A DNA stretch of 64,000 nucleotides from Toxorhynchites rutilus septentrionalis (GCF_029784135.1 NC_073746.1:145332556-145396555); one strand, 5' to 3'. Positions 1-11,735 are shown, numbered from the stretch's first letter. Notes: generated from the sequence alone by a model not told the origin. Made by a program: numbers and translations.

Positions 1-1269
1 CGATTTTTTAGGCATGCTAACAGGAGGTATAACCGGAGGGGCTTGTCCTTGAACTTTGGGAGTGGTCACATTTTTGCGCCGGGGATTCCCTTGGAAAATG
101 AACGGTGTGCCCCCGTTAGCTGTGTCCGCTTCCATTTCGTCAACGGGTAACGTGGCGAAGACATTTTGTGTGATGATTGGTTGTTGTTGTTGGGCCAGTG
201 GAGAAGCGCCCTTTAAAATATCCGCAAAAGTGCGTTTCGAGCGTTCCTTCAAAGAGCGCTTCTGTTTCTCCCAGCGACTCTTGTAAGTTTCACAAACTGA
301 GAGCTCGTGTGGGGATCCCCCGCAATATGGACATTTATGCTCAGTCGCACTGCAGGATTTCCCCTCATGTTGCTCTCCGCAAGTGGCACAGCGCTCCTTG
401 TTGGCACAATAATCTGAAGTGTGACCAACTGACTTGCATTTTTGGCAAGTCATGGGCTTTGGCACGAAGAGTCGCACAGGCAGTCTTAATTTGCCCACCA
501 TGACGTAGTCAGGGAGAGCGGAACCAGCAAAAGATACTCGAAACGAGTCTGACGGCGTGAATTTAGTTTTTCCCTTTTCTTGGGATACTTTCCCTAGTTG
601 GCGGCTGTCCAAAATTTTAACGCCCACCAACGGGAGTCTTTTAAATTTACCAACTCCTTCCTTTATCATTTCACACGTCAGACCCGTTTCAGTTATCACC
701 CCCGAGATTTCTACGTCATGGGACGGCACGTAGACACGATACTCTAGGGAGAATCTCTCGTCGATCACAACTGCATTTGCGTGTTTCCGATCACTCACGA
801 CAACACGCAGTTTGTTCGGTCTAACCTTAGAGATTTCGACCACGGAGGAATAATATCTTGCCAGATCTTTCGAAACCTGAATGACATTGATGGATTTTCC
901 GTTCGGTTTGGGCCGGAAAAAAACAACCCATGGGCCAGCTCCAGGTGAATCTTCTGGATAGACCTTGACACGAGGAGAGGAAGCAACTGAGGGGGAGGTC
1001 GAGGTCGATTGTTGAGCGGGAGCGGGATCAGTAGGGCTGGGAGGCAAGTTCGGGAGTTGAGCGGAAACGGGAGCGGGAGAATGAGGGGGTGAAGAGGAAA
1101 GGTTTGCAAATTTTCTTGAGGGAGGCTTGTTGAGGTGAGTTAACTCTTCCTGTAAAGAGACATCTTCTGAGGGGGGAACGCGTTTAAGCGACTTCCCAGC
1201 ACCCGTAGCTGGGGAGGGGGAGACAGTGGATTCGATATCCATGTCAACGCTTTCTTCCCCTTCTGCCAT
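1..1269 (-). CDS. ORF1 (gag-like) protein of a non-LTR retrotransposon, C-terminus outside window
   Basis: Reading the minus strand from an ATG at 1269, the frame stays open for all 423 codons to the window edge, so the stop lies outside. The N-terminal ~110 residues are Pro/Ser-rich and low complexity. A globular part follows, then three zinc knuckles at about residues 275-326: CQKC..H....C (CX2CX4HX4C), CATC...H....C (CX2CX3HX4C) and CPYC....H....C. Three knuckles of this kind are typical of ORF1 nucleic-acid-binding proteins of Jockey/Loa/R1-clade retrotransposons, which coat the element RNA before target-primed reverse transcription. A Gln-rich tail follows the knuckles. No stop or frameshift was found, so this copy is well preserved. 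ORF2 should lie beyond position 1. It may be related to the Loa-type ORF2 piece at 34-36.5 kb, but that link is an inference. Confidence 0.88.
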   Translation of the reverse strand, partial: MAEGEESVDMDIESTVSPSPATGAGKSLKRVPPSEDVSLQEELTHLNKPPSRKFANLSSSPPHSPAPVSAQLPNLPPSPTDPAPAQQSTSTSPSVASSPRVKVYPEDSPGAGPWVVFFRPKPNGKSINVIQVSKDLARYYSSVVEISKVRPNKLRVVVSDRKHANAVVIDERFSLEYRVYVPSHDVEISGVITETGLTCEMIKEGVGKFKRLPLVGVKILDSRQLGKVSQEKGKTKFTPSDSFRVSFAGSALPDYVMVGKLRLPVRLFVPKPMTCQKCKSVGHTSDYCANKERCATCGEQHEGKSCSATEHKCPYCGGSPHELSVCETYKSRWEKQKRSLKERSKRTFADILKGASPLAQQQQPIITQNVFATLPVDEMEADTANGGTPFIFQGNPRRKNVTTPKVQGQAPPVIPPVSMPKKS

Positions 1270-1640
1270 TTAAAATGGCAGATGTACACTTTCTTATAAT
1301 TTTTGCAATTTTTTTTTTATAATTCCTTAACCTATTAATTTGAGTATACTTATTATGCACACCAGTGCGGATTATTTATAACGGTGCTGCGTGTTGATCG
1401 TTCGGTACAGCTGAACCCGTGTATCGCACCACGCGGTGATGATGTCGAAGACGGTGCTACGGCGATAACACACCAGCACTCAGCGCTCGCGTGCAGCGTT
1501 TCTTCCTCTCGCTTGTTGTGTCTGCTTCAATGAATTCACAGGGAATCCCGTTAGTGTCCAACACTCACTTCACCAGCCACGAAAATAACGGTATCACTTC
1601 AACGATGGACGATAACGATATAAAACCGTCCGGCGGCTTC
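1270..1640 (-). promoter_or_regulatory. Putative 5' UTR / internal promoter region of the non-LTR element
   Basis: This GC-richer segment (about 1370-1640) directly precedes the ORF1 start in the element's orientation and ends where AT-rich degenerate repeats begin. Non-LTR elements carry an internal promoter here. No specific promoter motif was pinned down, and the true 5' end is uncertain. Confidence 0.4.
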
Positions 1641-1679
1641 GAGCTTAGGAAGACGAATGTGAAAAAATCTTTTAATAAA

Positions 1680-2690
1680 ACCATTTAAAAACCATTTAAA
1701 ACCGTTTAAAAAATCCGCCTAATAAAACCCTTCGAAAAAAACCCGCCAATAGAACCGGTTGAAAGTCGTTTCAAACTCCTTTCTCCTTTATTAAAACCGT
1801 TGAAACTCCGCTCAATAACACCGTTCAATAATAATAAATACATTTAAAAAAACGTTTGATAGAACTAATCTATAATAATAAATCTAATTAAACCCCGTTT
1901 AATAAACTAAATTGAAAAAATCGCCTAAAACCATATAAAACAGTTTTAAATACTAAAACAAATCTAATACAATCGTTTAAACCGTTCAACGATCGTTTGA
2001 TAACGTTGAATAAAATCGGTTACATATAGTTCAAAAACCGTTCAATAGAACGACTCAAAAACCGCTTAAACCGCCCAATACGACCAATTAAATGCTGTTT
2101 AGCAAAGCCGTTTAGTAATAAAAAAAACTTTTAGAACTAGTTCGAAAACATTCTAATGGAAAAACGTTTAATAAAAACTATTAAATAATTTGTTAATAAC
2201 CGTTGAATAAAACCGTTTAAAATCGTTTAAAACCCGTTTCAACACCGTTCAATAAAATCATTTTAAATACCGTTTGATGACCATTCAATTATTTAAATAA
2301 AAGTTGGGTAAAACATTAAAATCGTCTAGAACTGTTTCAAACAGTTTGAAACACTCCAAGACCGTTAAACAAAAAAATATATAAAACCATCGAGAAAAAT
2401 CATCTAAAACCTTCCAAAACAATTTTAAACACTTCAATAAAACCGTTCATAAAAATTATTTAATAAAGCCCGTCCAAAACCAATCAGAACCGTTTAAAAT
2501 TCGCTTGAAAAAAAAAGATTAAAAGCCGTTCAAATCCCTTCCATGTGTTAAAACCGCAACCGCGCAAAACATTTGATAAAAAACATTCAACCGTTGAAAA
2601 TAAGTTTTAAACCTTTTAAATCTGTTCAATAAAACTATTTAGTACAACCTTTCAGTTAAACCGTATTATAAAACCGCTTCGCATCAAATG
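1680..2690. repeat. Degenerate short tandem repeat, core AAAACCGTTTAATA
   Basis: About 1 kb in which a 12-14-bp motif close to AAAACCGTTTAATA recurs at least fifteen times (for example near 1701, 1796, 1821, 1895, 1980, 2035, 2105, 2200-2255, 2362, 2442, 2487 and 2590), with variants CCGTTC, CCGTTG and CCATTT. One more copy sits at about 3176. Spacing is irregular, as expected of an old, mutated satellite. There is no open frame and no TE ends were recognised. Confidence 0.75.
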
Positions 2691-3361
2691 TCGTTTGATA
2701 CGTTGAGTCCCTAGAGTTCCTAGAGACTGACGTTGAGCTTTTCGTTAGAAAAACGTTGATCACTGGGACTGACAGTTACAAAATAAGGAAATATAAAAAA
2801 ACAATTGTTTGTTTTGCGATTTGTGACTACTTTCTAGTCGAATTTCTAACTATTTTCTTTCTATACAATAAATTCTTTGGGAGAGGGAATCGACACTGAC
2901 ATTGTGCAAATGCTCGTGATGCGAACTGAACGGAAAGCGTAACAAGAACAATTCGGGGCTCAACGTGTTAATTACATTGCGTTCAATAATAGTAAATCCC
3001 TTTAATAAAATAGAGATTTATTATAGAGTTATGGCACTTCTCAGCATTGAGCTGGAATATTCACGTACCCTCGGGCTTCTTGAACTTTATTATTGATTTG
3101 CTGGATTTAATATTATTATTATGATTATTATTACCCGGTTGGATAAAACGAGTGATGATAAGAAAACCGATGAAACGCCGTTTAATAAAACCAAATACCC
3201 TATTTATTTAGTGTTCTTTTTCATAAGAGTTCTAGATGAATCGCTTTTTGATTAAACCTCTACCGGATGATCCCTTCTGATCTTTTGAAGGATTCAAAAT
3301 AAGACTTCTGAAAAGATGAAATCCTTCCAGTAGATGATATAATGATTGATCACTGTCCCAA
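2691..3361. other. No gene seen
   Basis: AT-rich sequence with short TTATTATTATTA runs around 3105-3135. No coding frame, terminal repeat or RNA gene was recognised. Confidence 0.5.
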
Positions 3362-3363
3362 TA

Positions 3364-4654
3364 AAGTCTGCTTCATTTAATATTGGAACACAAACAATTA
3401 CGTGTAGTTCAGTCATTTATTAACGAATTCATAATTTGTTTTTCATACAAATGTAGCATTTTCTTTACTCTTTCATAAAAAAAATTTAAAATATTATTCA
3501 TTGCTGTTTCGAAGAAATTCTCGTACTTTTCCCGTAATACGGCACATTAGGCGGCGCATACCCTTTTCATCCACCGTTTTGGCGATTTGATTCCACCAGT
3601 TCTTCATTTGAGTCATGTTCCTAACAAGTTTTCCCTTTGCCTTAAGCCTCCGCCCAGTATTTCTCTATCGGCCGGAACTGGGGGCAGTTTGGGGGGTTGA
3701 GGTCCTTCGGTATTACGCTGACCCCGTTCGTTGCGTACCATTCCATAACCGTTTTGCTGTAATGGCAGCTTGCGAGGTCCGGCCAAAACATTACTGGACG
3801 GTCGTGGGCACGAATAAACGGCAGAATCCGTTTCTGTAGGCACTCTTTTTTGTAGACTTCTGATGTCATTGTCTTGTCAGTGAGAAAGACTTTGGTTTTC
3901 TGTCCACAACTGCATATCCCCTGCCAAATCATGTACTTGCGGGCGAATTTATCCGCAAACACGAACTTAAATTTTGCAGGTACATCCCCCCGAGCCGTCG
4001 CCAAATAAAATGTTTGACCTGGGATTTGCCCAAAGTCCGCCTTCACGTAGGTCTCATCGTCCATCAGAATACATCCGTCGAACTTGGTCAGCACTTGGTC
4101 GTACAGCTTTCGAGCACGGATTCTGGCCACATTGTTCTGCTTCAGCGTCCGATTTGGCTGTTTGCTGGCTCGGAATGACCTTATTCCTTCCCGGAGACGA
4201 ATTCGTCGCACCGTACTGTGAGCGGCCTGGAACTTATTGGCCAAATCGCGGTCTGAAAGATTGGGATTCCTCTTGACGGCCTTGATGACTTTCCCACGCA
4301 GTTTCCGGTCGACAGTTCCACTCCGACGCTTCGAATGCGGCTTCCGAGCCGTCGTCAATGTTTCCTTGTACTGCTTGATAACACGCCATACGGTATTTCT
4401 GGGCATTTTAAGCTGTTTAGCTAGCTTAGATGCCGACAACAATGGATTTTCAAGAAAACTGTGCACGATTTTATCTCTCCATTCGGCTTCCATGGCGGTT
4501 GTTTACAAAATGCTATCGTTTGGTGTTATGACATAAATACATGGTGAAAGGTAATGAATTTCCCGACACGTGGGTGAAAAAAGTTTCCAAATCCGTCCAC
4601 TAGGAGCGCACAATGAGCAAAAGAATTTGTTCCAATATTAAATGAAGCAGACTT
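3364..4654 (-). mobile_element. DD37E (ITm/mariner-like) DNA transposon, complete ends
   Basis: Inverted termini of about 28 bp begin AAGTCTGCTTCATTTAATAT at 3364, and the same sequence is read on the other strand from 4654. TA dinucleotides flank both ends (3362-3363 and 4655-4656), matching the TA target duplication of Tc1/mariner elements. Length is 1291 bp, usual for the family. It carries one transposase on the minus strand. Confidence 0.93.
3494..4493 (-). pseudogene. DD37E transposase with a late frameshift
   Basis: The main frame runs from ATG 4493 to a stop at 3642 (283 codons). The N-terminus has helix-turn-helix motifs (about residues 5-120) for TIR binding. The catalytic triad is visible: first Asp in LMDDETYVKADF, second in FWPDLASCHY, and Glu in PIEKYW, with exactly 37 residues between the second and third. 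A frameshift straight after this Glu moves the remaining ~55 codons (helical, Arg/Lys-rich, stop at 3494) into another frame. The family is normally about 330-350 residues, so the C-terminal tail is lost from the main product. The protein would have catalysed cut-and-paste transposition at TA sites; this copy is probably inactive. Confidence 0.9.
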
Positions 4655-4656
4655 TA

Positions 4657-6600
4657 CTCTCTCCATGTTCTTTTTTTATATGGTAAGTTAATAGATACGC
4701 GTATAGCAGTGCACGTCTTGCAAGTCCAGGCTTCACGAGACGAATCTTCCGGAGAGCACAACTCCCCGGATAACTTAGATATACTTTGGTATATAAGAGT
4801 ATTCCTTAAAATGAATGAAAGTAGACTTAAAAAAACTTGTTTTATTGCAAAATCCGCAAAAAAAAAGTTTTAATCCCAACAGTAGTTTGCTATCATCGTA
4901 AAACTCCATCTTCAAGTAATGGTCTGCTCCTAACACAGAGAATGGAATTTAGTTTGAAACCTCCTTTCAACCCACCATACAAATCAAAATCATTTTTAAA
5001 TTTTCGAAGTTCAAGATATCATAAAATCTAATACATTTCAAGTCAATAGCCATGTAAAAATAAACGAATTAATAAAAAAAAAAAAGTCAATTGCCAAATA
5101 TATTTCGAGACGAAATTTTAAATCTGAGAACGAAATGTCCGAACTTCACGAGAAATGATTGGCGGAAATTTTGTTTTTCATCTATCAAAATGAATAATAA
5201 GTTCTCATCAGACCGCTTCAAGACGTCAACAAGTTTGCATGAAACATCAAGGAAAAATTGAATAAACAACATGTATTTTCACGAAAGAAGCAACAGTAGC
5301 CGTTTATACCGTACTTTTGATACGCCTCGAAAGGTTTTTGAATATTTTTCACTCTGAATGCGTCAAAATCAGCAATTTGTTTTGTAAACATTGTTCCGCC
5401 GCAACATATCTGCAACCATCGTACCGTGCAGTGAACTTGAATCAACAAACCTTGACATATATATTTTGTACCAAAATGACTAATGAAAATCAAAGTTCAA
5501 AACCGGCTCACAGCAAATTGTTACGCTCCAAATCCTTGCATCCTTTAATCGTTGGCCCACGGGTTTCTTTCTGAGTCCGTGGATTACTAAATGAGTTACA
5601 TTGAATTTATATTTGTGTATGGTTTTTTGAGGTCAGAAGAATTTGGATCATAAACAATTTTAATACAAGTGCTTTGAATCAAGTTCACTCAGTGTAACAT
5701 AAATCCGTGTGTTAATATAAATTTTCATCGATATTAGTTGATGAACTGAACGAAATTGTTTTCCGCACGGTGGTTTAAACATAGATGGCAATTCATAAAT
5801 GAATTCTTTAAATTTCTTGAACCCTTCAGTTAAATCAACAAATCGGTAACCTAAGAATAAAAACATTTAAATATAATTTTCGCTAATCAAAAACGGAACT
5901 GGTGAATCTCACGAAAATGAACGAGTCATTTTAGAATAATATCCCAATCAACTATGTCCGTTGTCCAAGCAAAACGATTCTGAAGCCCAATACATTGTCG
6001 GGACAAAATTCTCCGCCATGTGAGATACAGTATAACGCAAATCGTGTGCAAAACGATGGAACAACACCGACAAACCCGAACTGATACCGAAACGTGGCGC
6101 AGCCCATTTCCGAGGAAACGCCACGATCTTTTGGGGGTAGAATTGGCGAAGGAGCCCGAAGCCAACATTGTGTTTTGCACCATACAAAAAGGAAGAAAGG
6201 AACAAGAAAAAAAAGTCAAATACCGAACAAGCGAGTGCTCTTTGGGCTCACCTTGGATATTATAATTGAGATATTAATCTGTACTCTCGGGTATGTTTGC
6301 GCTCGCCTACAATGGCAACATGTTGTACACATGGAGAGTGAATAATCAAACGACCTAACGAACATGTAGAATGTTGCGGCAGAGTGATACACTTTATATC
6401 ATGGGTTCGCCATGCCGTGTGGAGAGTCGTGGTGGGGTAAATGTTATTCCGGAACAAACGGTGCTCGGGGAGAATATTAAGTACAATGTGCCTCGAAATA
6501 GCTTGAAACCGCGTTGTGTTTAGGTATAGAAATGCGTAATCATGACTCTTTGACATTTGCCACAAATTGGACACAATGTTTTATAGTGCTACTATATAGT
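4657..6600. other. No gene seen
   Basis: AT-rich, with a GC-richer patch at about 5990-6190. Short frames on both strands there show no recognisable domain. No terminal repeats were found. Confidence 0.5.
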
Positions 6601-6623
6601 ATTATTTTTTCCTGTCTTTGCAG

Positions 6624-6691
6624 ATAAGTCAACAAAATTCTCCTTGATTGATTGTCAAGCGAACCAAGCGAACCTGGAAACAACATTTGAG
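6624..6691 (+). CDS. Candidate internal coding exon of an unidentified host gene
   Basis: A pyrimidine-rich tract ending CTGTCTTTGCAG precedes position 6624, and GAG|GTAAGTTAT follows 6691, giving strong 3' and 5' splice sites around 68 nt. One frame is open throughout (about 22 codons, starting KSTKFSLIDCQ). It could continue in phase after a 96-nt intron into a frame at 6788-7015 (starting DRQLCLRMTDIDSS), although that acceptor (TAGTTTAG) lacks a good pyrimidine tract. The product is not recognised. Chance splice signals in AT-rich DNA remain a real alternative. Confidence 0.33.
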
Positions 6692-6787
6692 GTAAGTTAT
6701 CATCTTTCAGTCACATCATCAGTAGCCATGACAAACCGCATACAACCACAATAAAACACCTACTAAATGAATGAAACTGTAGTTTAG

Positions 6788-7015
6788 GATCGTCAACTCT
6801 GCCTGCGAATGACGGATATCGATAGTAGCATGTCCGAAAAGAACCTGAAACTATTGAGAACCAGAACAGAGGGTCCAAAGCTCCTAAGAAGGATGGTTGT
6901 AATAGCTGTTATCCATTCAGAAAATATGACGGGTGGGTTAGAACGTCCCATTGAAGTATTTCAGGCAGGTTTCAACAACTTGAGCATCATGAGGCCAAGC
7001 GTAATCGTGCAGTAA
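6788..7015 (+). CDS. Possible next exon or small unidentified reading frame
   Basis: An open frame of 75 codons runs from an AG at 6786-6787 to a stop at 7013-7015. It is in phase with the candidate exon at 6624-6691. The peptide is basic and mixed in composition, without a low-complexity bias, but matches no family I recognise. It could be a terminal exon or a chance frame. Confidence 0.22.
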   Translation, partial: DRQLCLRMTDIDSSMSEKNLKLLRTRTEGPKLLRRMVVIAVIHSENMTGGLERPIEVFQAGFNNLSIMRPSVIVQ

Positions 7016-7949
7016 TATCGTTTCTTTGCTCACATTGTAGTCGTTTTTCTCTCAATGCTCGACTCAAACGCATAAGTTGTGCTCGGTCGCGAGGTTTCGT
7101 GATAGTATAACTAACGATAGTAGTTAGTATAATAGTGGTTTGAACAGTTCATAACGTACAACCGACGGCATTACAGGGTGTATTATATGCCGTCATCGAT
7201 ACCTCGCCATCTCATTCATGAAGCAGATATCATTGGCACAGCAATGCTGCCGATCGGTTATTTGTAAAAGGAACCTCATGTGTGCAGAGGTAAATAATCA
7301 AAAAGGTTTCATGAAAATTTCGTGATCCAGGAAATTTTGAAGATAAAGTTTACTTTCATATGTCTGTAATATACTTGTTCTAAACCTTCAAATGTTGCAA
7401 AAAGGATTCTTATGACATCTGATCCTCTGATAAACAGCTCGCGAAAACAAAGATCGAAGAATTTCTTTCGATTGAATTTCTTTCATCAACTGCAGTGAAA
7501 CTTTTGCAAAATATAGGAAACTGGAAACAAGAATCAAATATGGTAAATTAACATATTGTAAATAAACGTAGATGAAGTATGAAGAAAAAAAGGGTAAAAT
7601 TCGGAGCAAATAACGCTGCAAAAATTGACACAAGAGGTGATGTACCCGAAAATTCCCGACTCCGAAAAGCGGTGTGCGTATACCTCAAACAGACGTACAC
7701 ATTTTTAAGTCACATATTTGTGCATATACTGTGCATCATAATGGTGTCAGTAAAAACTATTAATGTCTTCGGCAGAATTATGTATTTCAATGTCACCTAA
7801 CACTTCGTGGAAGATGTTGAGTTGATATAATGTAATTAAGGAACAACTAACAGTGATAGGCACAAACAAATCCACACCCAATTGAAACCAAAGTATTCCA
7901 TTATTAAAAGTTTTTTCAAACTTTTCGGTATTCCAGTCAATACTACTTG
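7016..7949. other. No gene seen
   Basis: AT-rich sequence. A 32-codon open stretch near 7178-7270 lies between possible splice signals (TTACAG and GAG|GTAAAT), but it is too weak to call. Confidence 0.4.
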
Positions 7950-9057
7950 AAAGTAGGTAATTAGTAGACCATTTTGTCATTTCAATATTGTTGAATTATT
8001 AAAAAAAAAACAAACAAAAATGTAGAAGTCTCGACGAAACTTTACTGGGAAGTACTGGGAAGCCGTGGTGCGGTCCAGTCGGTCATTGGTTAGCATCAGA
8101 TGCTCGGAATCTCAATGCAAGAACGGACACGCTAATTATCCGGGAAGTAAAGAAAAACCCACGAACGACCATTCGGCCGATTTAATCAAGGTTGGATCTA
8201 GACCTTTCCAACTACACCATTCGACGACGCTAGGTGGAACGGGCCCTAAAGATCTACTTCGCCAAAAAGCGGTCGATAACCAGCAACATCAACCAAAAAA
8301 CGAGGGACCATGTCAACAAACCGCTGGAGTTCTGGAAGCGAGTTATTTGGTCGGACGAGTTCCAATTCGAGCTGTTTAACAAGAAAATGTGATTCCGAGG
8401 GTGTCGGAAAAGTGACGAAGGCCTCCAGGATAGGCATCTACAACCGACTATGAAGCAGGGTAGTGGAAGCTTCATGGTGCGAGGCTGTTTATCATGGGCT
8501 GGAGAGGAAAACTTAGCGGCGGTCAATGGTATTATGACTGCTGATGGTTACATCGACATTTTTTGTGAGAACCTAGAAGAACCATGCTGAAAATGAGATT
8601 ACACCATCCAGCAAGATAAGAACCCGAAGCATACTGCGAAAAAACAGCAACATTCTTTCGGTCGACCCGAATCAAACCAATGAACACCCCAAAGCCACGT
8701 CTTGAATGAGAATTTATGGGTGAATTTGGACAACAAGGTGGACAAAACTGATGTTACGAACAAGCAAAACTATTTTGCTACGTTGAAGAAGGCTTGGAAC
8801 GAGCTGGATCCCCAACACCTCCGGAACCTCGTGGAGAGTATGCCAAAGCGTTGTCAGTTGGTTATCGAGACCAAAGGGGGTCATATTGACTATTAACCTA
8901 ATGAATATTTGTTTTTATTGTTTTTTTTTTTTTGTAAATAAACCATGAAGTAGATTTTATGCCCGTTATACCCGTTTAGAAACAAAAGTCATTTTCTGTT
9001 TTTTTATAAAAAATAAAACAACGGAAATGGCAAAATGATCTACTAATTACCTACTTT
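7950..9057 (+). mobile_element. Tc1-like DNA transposon relic with both TIRs
   Basis: The left end reads AAAGTAGGTAATTAGTAGAC and the right end is its inverted complement at 9024-9057. The 34-bp termini differ at about two positions. TA follows the right end (9058-9059); the left flank reads TG where TA is expected. Length is 1108 bp. A decayed Tc1 transposase lies inside on the plus strand. Confidence 0.87.
8060..8896 (+). pseudogene. Tc1 (DD34E-type) transposase, several frameshifts and stops
   Basis: Pieces in different frames follow the Tc1 order: an HTH-like region (about 8060-8290), then VIWSDEFQFEL (first catalytic Asp, about 8345-8380), SFMVRGCLSW with an A-V-N-G-I-M stretch, TIQQDKNPKHTAK (second Asp, about 8600-8640), and a well-kept C-terminus at 8702-8896 ending ESMPKRCQ...KGGHIDY, typical of Tc1 transposases. 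Several stops and shifts separate the pieces, so no functional enzyme can be made. Confidence 0.88.
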
Positions 9058-9119
9058 TATCCAGTGTTTACTGGAACATCGCGTTATTTCAAGACCAATT
9101 TGGCCTACAGACGATTAAC

Positions 9120-10025
9120 GCCGTTTAAAATCCAACCCTAAGAGATTCTGGCAACACGTGAATACTCAAAGGAAGGAAACAGGGCTCCCCTCAACCATGA
9201 CTAACGGTGTAGTGGATGCTGCCACCATTCCGGATATTGCAGAATTATTTCGTAAACAGTTCAGTAACGAGCGATCAAGCAGTCAGCTCGCAACGTTCCT
9301 TTCTCGACCTTCTCAAGTGGACCGCTTGCTATTACCAGGGAAATAGTTATCTAAACCGGGAGTCAACTGAAAAGTTCAGGGGGTTCCGGTCCTGATGGTA
9401 TTCAGTCCTTGGTCCTGAAACGCTGCCAGCAACACCTCTAGCCAATACTTTCAATCTCTCCCTAAGGTCGAGTGACTTCCCATCGTGCTAGAATGAATCC
9501 TACGTTTTTTTTTATTCACAATAAAGGTTGCAAAAGGACTGTATCGAACTATCGTAGAATAGCCGCTTCAAGTGCTACGTCGAAGCTTCTCGAGCTAATT
9601 ATTCTCGAAGAATTGGTTCAAAACTTTGCCCACTGCATTTTGGTGGACCAGCATGGTTTCTTGCCCAAGCGCTCGACGACTACCAATTTAGTACATTTCA
9701 CTTCTATCATCATCCGTGAAATTAAACAAGGCCATCACAATGATGCTATATATACATTTGCAGCATTCGATAAAATGAATCACGACATTGCTTTGGCTAA
9801 GTATGACAGGTTAGATGTTCAGAACGACCTGCTCGCTTGGCTATCTTTTCATTTGACTGGTCGTAGCATGTCTGTCAAAATTGGGGACTATGTTGCTCCT
9901 CCCTTTTCCGTGACATCTAGCGTTCCTCAAGGCAGCCATCTAGAGCCATTCCTGTTTCTGCTGTATATGAATGACGCCAACTCCTTTCTGAAATGCCTCA
10001 AGTTGTTGTTGGTGTTGGATTCCAC
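9120..10025 (+). pseudogene. Jockey/CR1-type non-LTR reverse transcriptase fragment
   Basis: Starting just after the Tc1 relic, the frame encodes a pre-RT region (KRFWQHVNTQRKETGLPST, 9150-9346), then GPDGI at about 9385 in another frame. A long frame at 9472-10050 follows with fingers/palm blocks: VSNYRRIAASSATSKLLE, DQHGFLPKRSTTTNL, then FAAFDKMNH where family members have an FSKAFD-like block. Next comes SVPQGSHLEPFLFLLYMND. It stops before the catalytic YADD block. Endonuclease, YADD and 3' parts are missing, so it is a dead fragment. Its right edge abuts an unrelated antisense frame at about 10025. Confidence 0.85.
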
Positions 10026-10244
10026 CGTTCCCTTCGTTACATTCCAATAACGGGCGCTAACATCCATCTGTTGCTTTTGTGAAATCTTATTTAACGTTTC
10101 GTCGAATCCGATAACGATATCTTTGCAATTTTCAAGTAAACGAAGGATTCCATTCAAAAAGTATGGCTCAATATTGTGTGTGATCAGGTAGCTCATTTTA
10201 GTGCTAAGCTGCAACTTTGGTACCACTCCATTGTCCGGAAACAT
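10026..10244 (-). pseudogene. Fragment of a transposase-derived (possibly hAT-like) protein
   Basis: On the minus strand a frame from ATG 10244 contains a stretch around YLITHNIEPYF and then VIGFDETLNK..QKQQMDVSARYW. From memory this resembles conserved blocks of a widespread family of transposase-derived proteins in insects and fish. Homology stops near 10030, where the frame runs into the antisense RT fragment. The family assignment is tentative; the coding nature of the block is fairly convincing. Confidence 0.45.
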
Positions 10245-10970
10245 ATGCGGAAAGACCTTAGCACTAGAGCACTAGTGTTTCATGGGATCATGTCTACCAG
10301 ATTTCCCAAATGAGCTCACGACCTTACTCCTGCGTGTATTCTGCGTTTCAGTGGAAATGGACTAATTACAGGTGTCTTCAATTGTATCCACGACTGCGAT
10401 TTTCATTGAATCTTCTTTGGCAGCACCTATTTTCATTTTTATTATTTTTATTATTTTTATCATTTTTAGTAATTGATTTCTTAATACTCACGTTTTCCAA
10501 CAGTCTGAATTATTAATCAATCGAAAGTAATGGTGTAATTCTTTATGTTTGTGTTTGTTGGAAGATGGAAATCAATCATGCGTCGACTAGAGACTCTGAC
10601 TGTAGACGGGACTCTCGTGTCGACGAAAATTCCGTTGACTCTCTGATTGAAGATCAATGTCATAGATGACATACAAGAGCACTACATTTAAATAACAATT
10701 GAAAACATTAATCCATCTGATTTTTCCTGGTTTTGAATGAAAATTCCTGGTTTTACTGGTTTTCTTGGTTGAGTTTCCACCCTGAATGATAACACACTCA
10801 TCGACTTATTTAATTCAAAAGATTACAACGTGATTAACAGTGAAAGTGAACCTAAATGAAGTGATTCAAAATAATTTAAAACAGCGTAGCGTTCAGGATA
10901 CCTATCACCGAAAATTATGAATGTTCGGTTTTATTGGTTTTCGTTTTTTACGTTGATTGGTGCCTGATGC
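10245..10970. other. No gene seen; imperfect inverted repeat near 10580-10625
   Basis: AT-rich. An imperfect palindrome (CGTCGACTAGAGACTC against CGTCGACACGAGAGTC on the other strand) sits at about 10577-10624. TTATTTTTATTATTTTTAT runs occur at 10438-10470. Confidence 0.4.
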
Positions 10971-10974
10971 AAAT

Positions 10975-11735
10975 TTTATATACAATACTGTTCATACGCC
11001 ACATTAATTTGATGCAAGGTGCGGCTACTTGATGAGTTTCCCCAACACAGATTGCAATGGGCTTGGGGAAATCGGCATTGCGAAATAGATGCAAGATGCG
11101 GGTACTTTTGTACTCGCATACATTTTTACACTCGGGAGTATGTGCAGACTTCAAAAGCGGTATGAACACAATGCTTTGGCTCGGTTATTCAAGACTGCAT
11201 TGGAAGACATTCCTTGATGTCTTCAGCTAATTGAACTTCTACGTATACCGTTTGGCAAAATTCTGATAACAATTTGCTGCGATAACGTCGATAACGTCGA
11301 TTGAACAATATGCGTTCAACTTACATGTCGAAATCAAAACTGAGTGCATGAAGTTCAACAAATCAAGCAAATTTGCGGTTTGAGAAGTACGTACACTTGG
11401 GAGATGCTAAAAATTCAGAGGGGAATGTAAAATACATTGATGGTTTAGCCATTCTTTCGTTCATATATTTTGGAAGACCACGAGAAATGAATGAAATGAA
11501 CAAGGCATCATGCCATACGACTTGCAACAAAGAAAGTAATCTTTTAACAATACATGAATTGACCTAAGCTGGGTTTTGTTCGCATCTGAATTCGGGTATT
11601 GTTTCATTTAATCACTGGTTTAATCAATAATTCAATCAGTACACTCAAATGTCTACTAAGCCAACGTCAACGTCAACCTTGCGGTTGTATTTTAGGTATA
11701 ACCCACCCATAGTTTTTGACGTAGGATTACGTTTT
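10975..11735. repeat. Dispersed repeat family D1, copy 1
   Basis: Shares extended blocks with 25860-26370 and 39270-39680. The segment around 11490-11722 (ATGAATGAAATGAACAAGG through CAACCTTGCGGTTGTAT) matches 26140-26350. The segment around 11180-11420 (GGTTATTCAAG...GAGAAGTACGTACAC) matches 39478-39665. No coding capacity was recognised, so it is probably a non-autonomous transposon whose ends were not found. Confidence 0.7.

Noticed and set aside
10577..10624. Palindrome CGTCGAC...GTCGACG as a possible MITE
   Set aside because: Only about 12 of 16 arm positions match, and no target duplication was seen.
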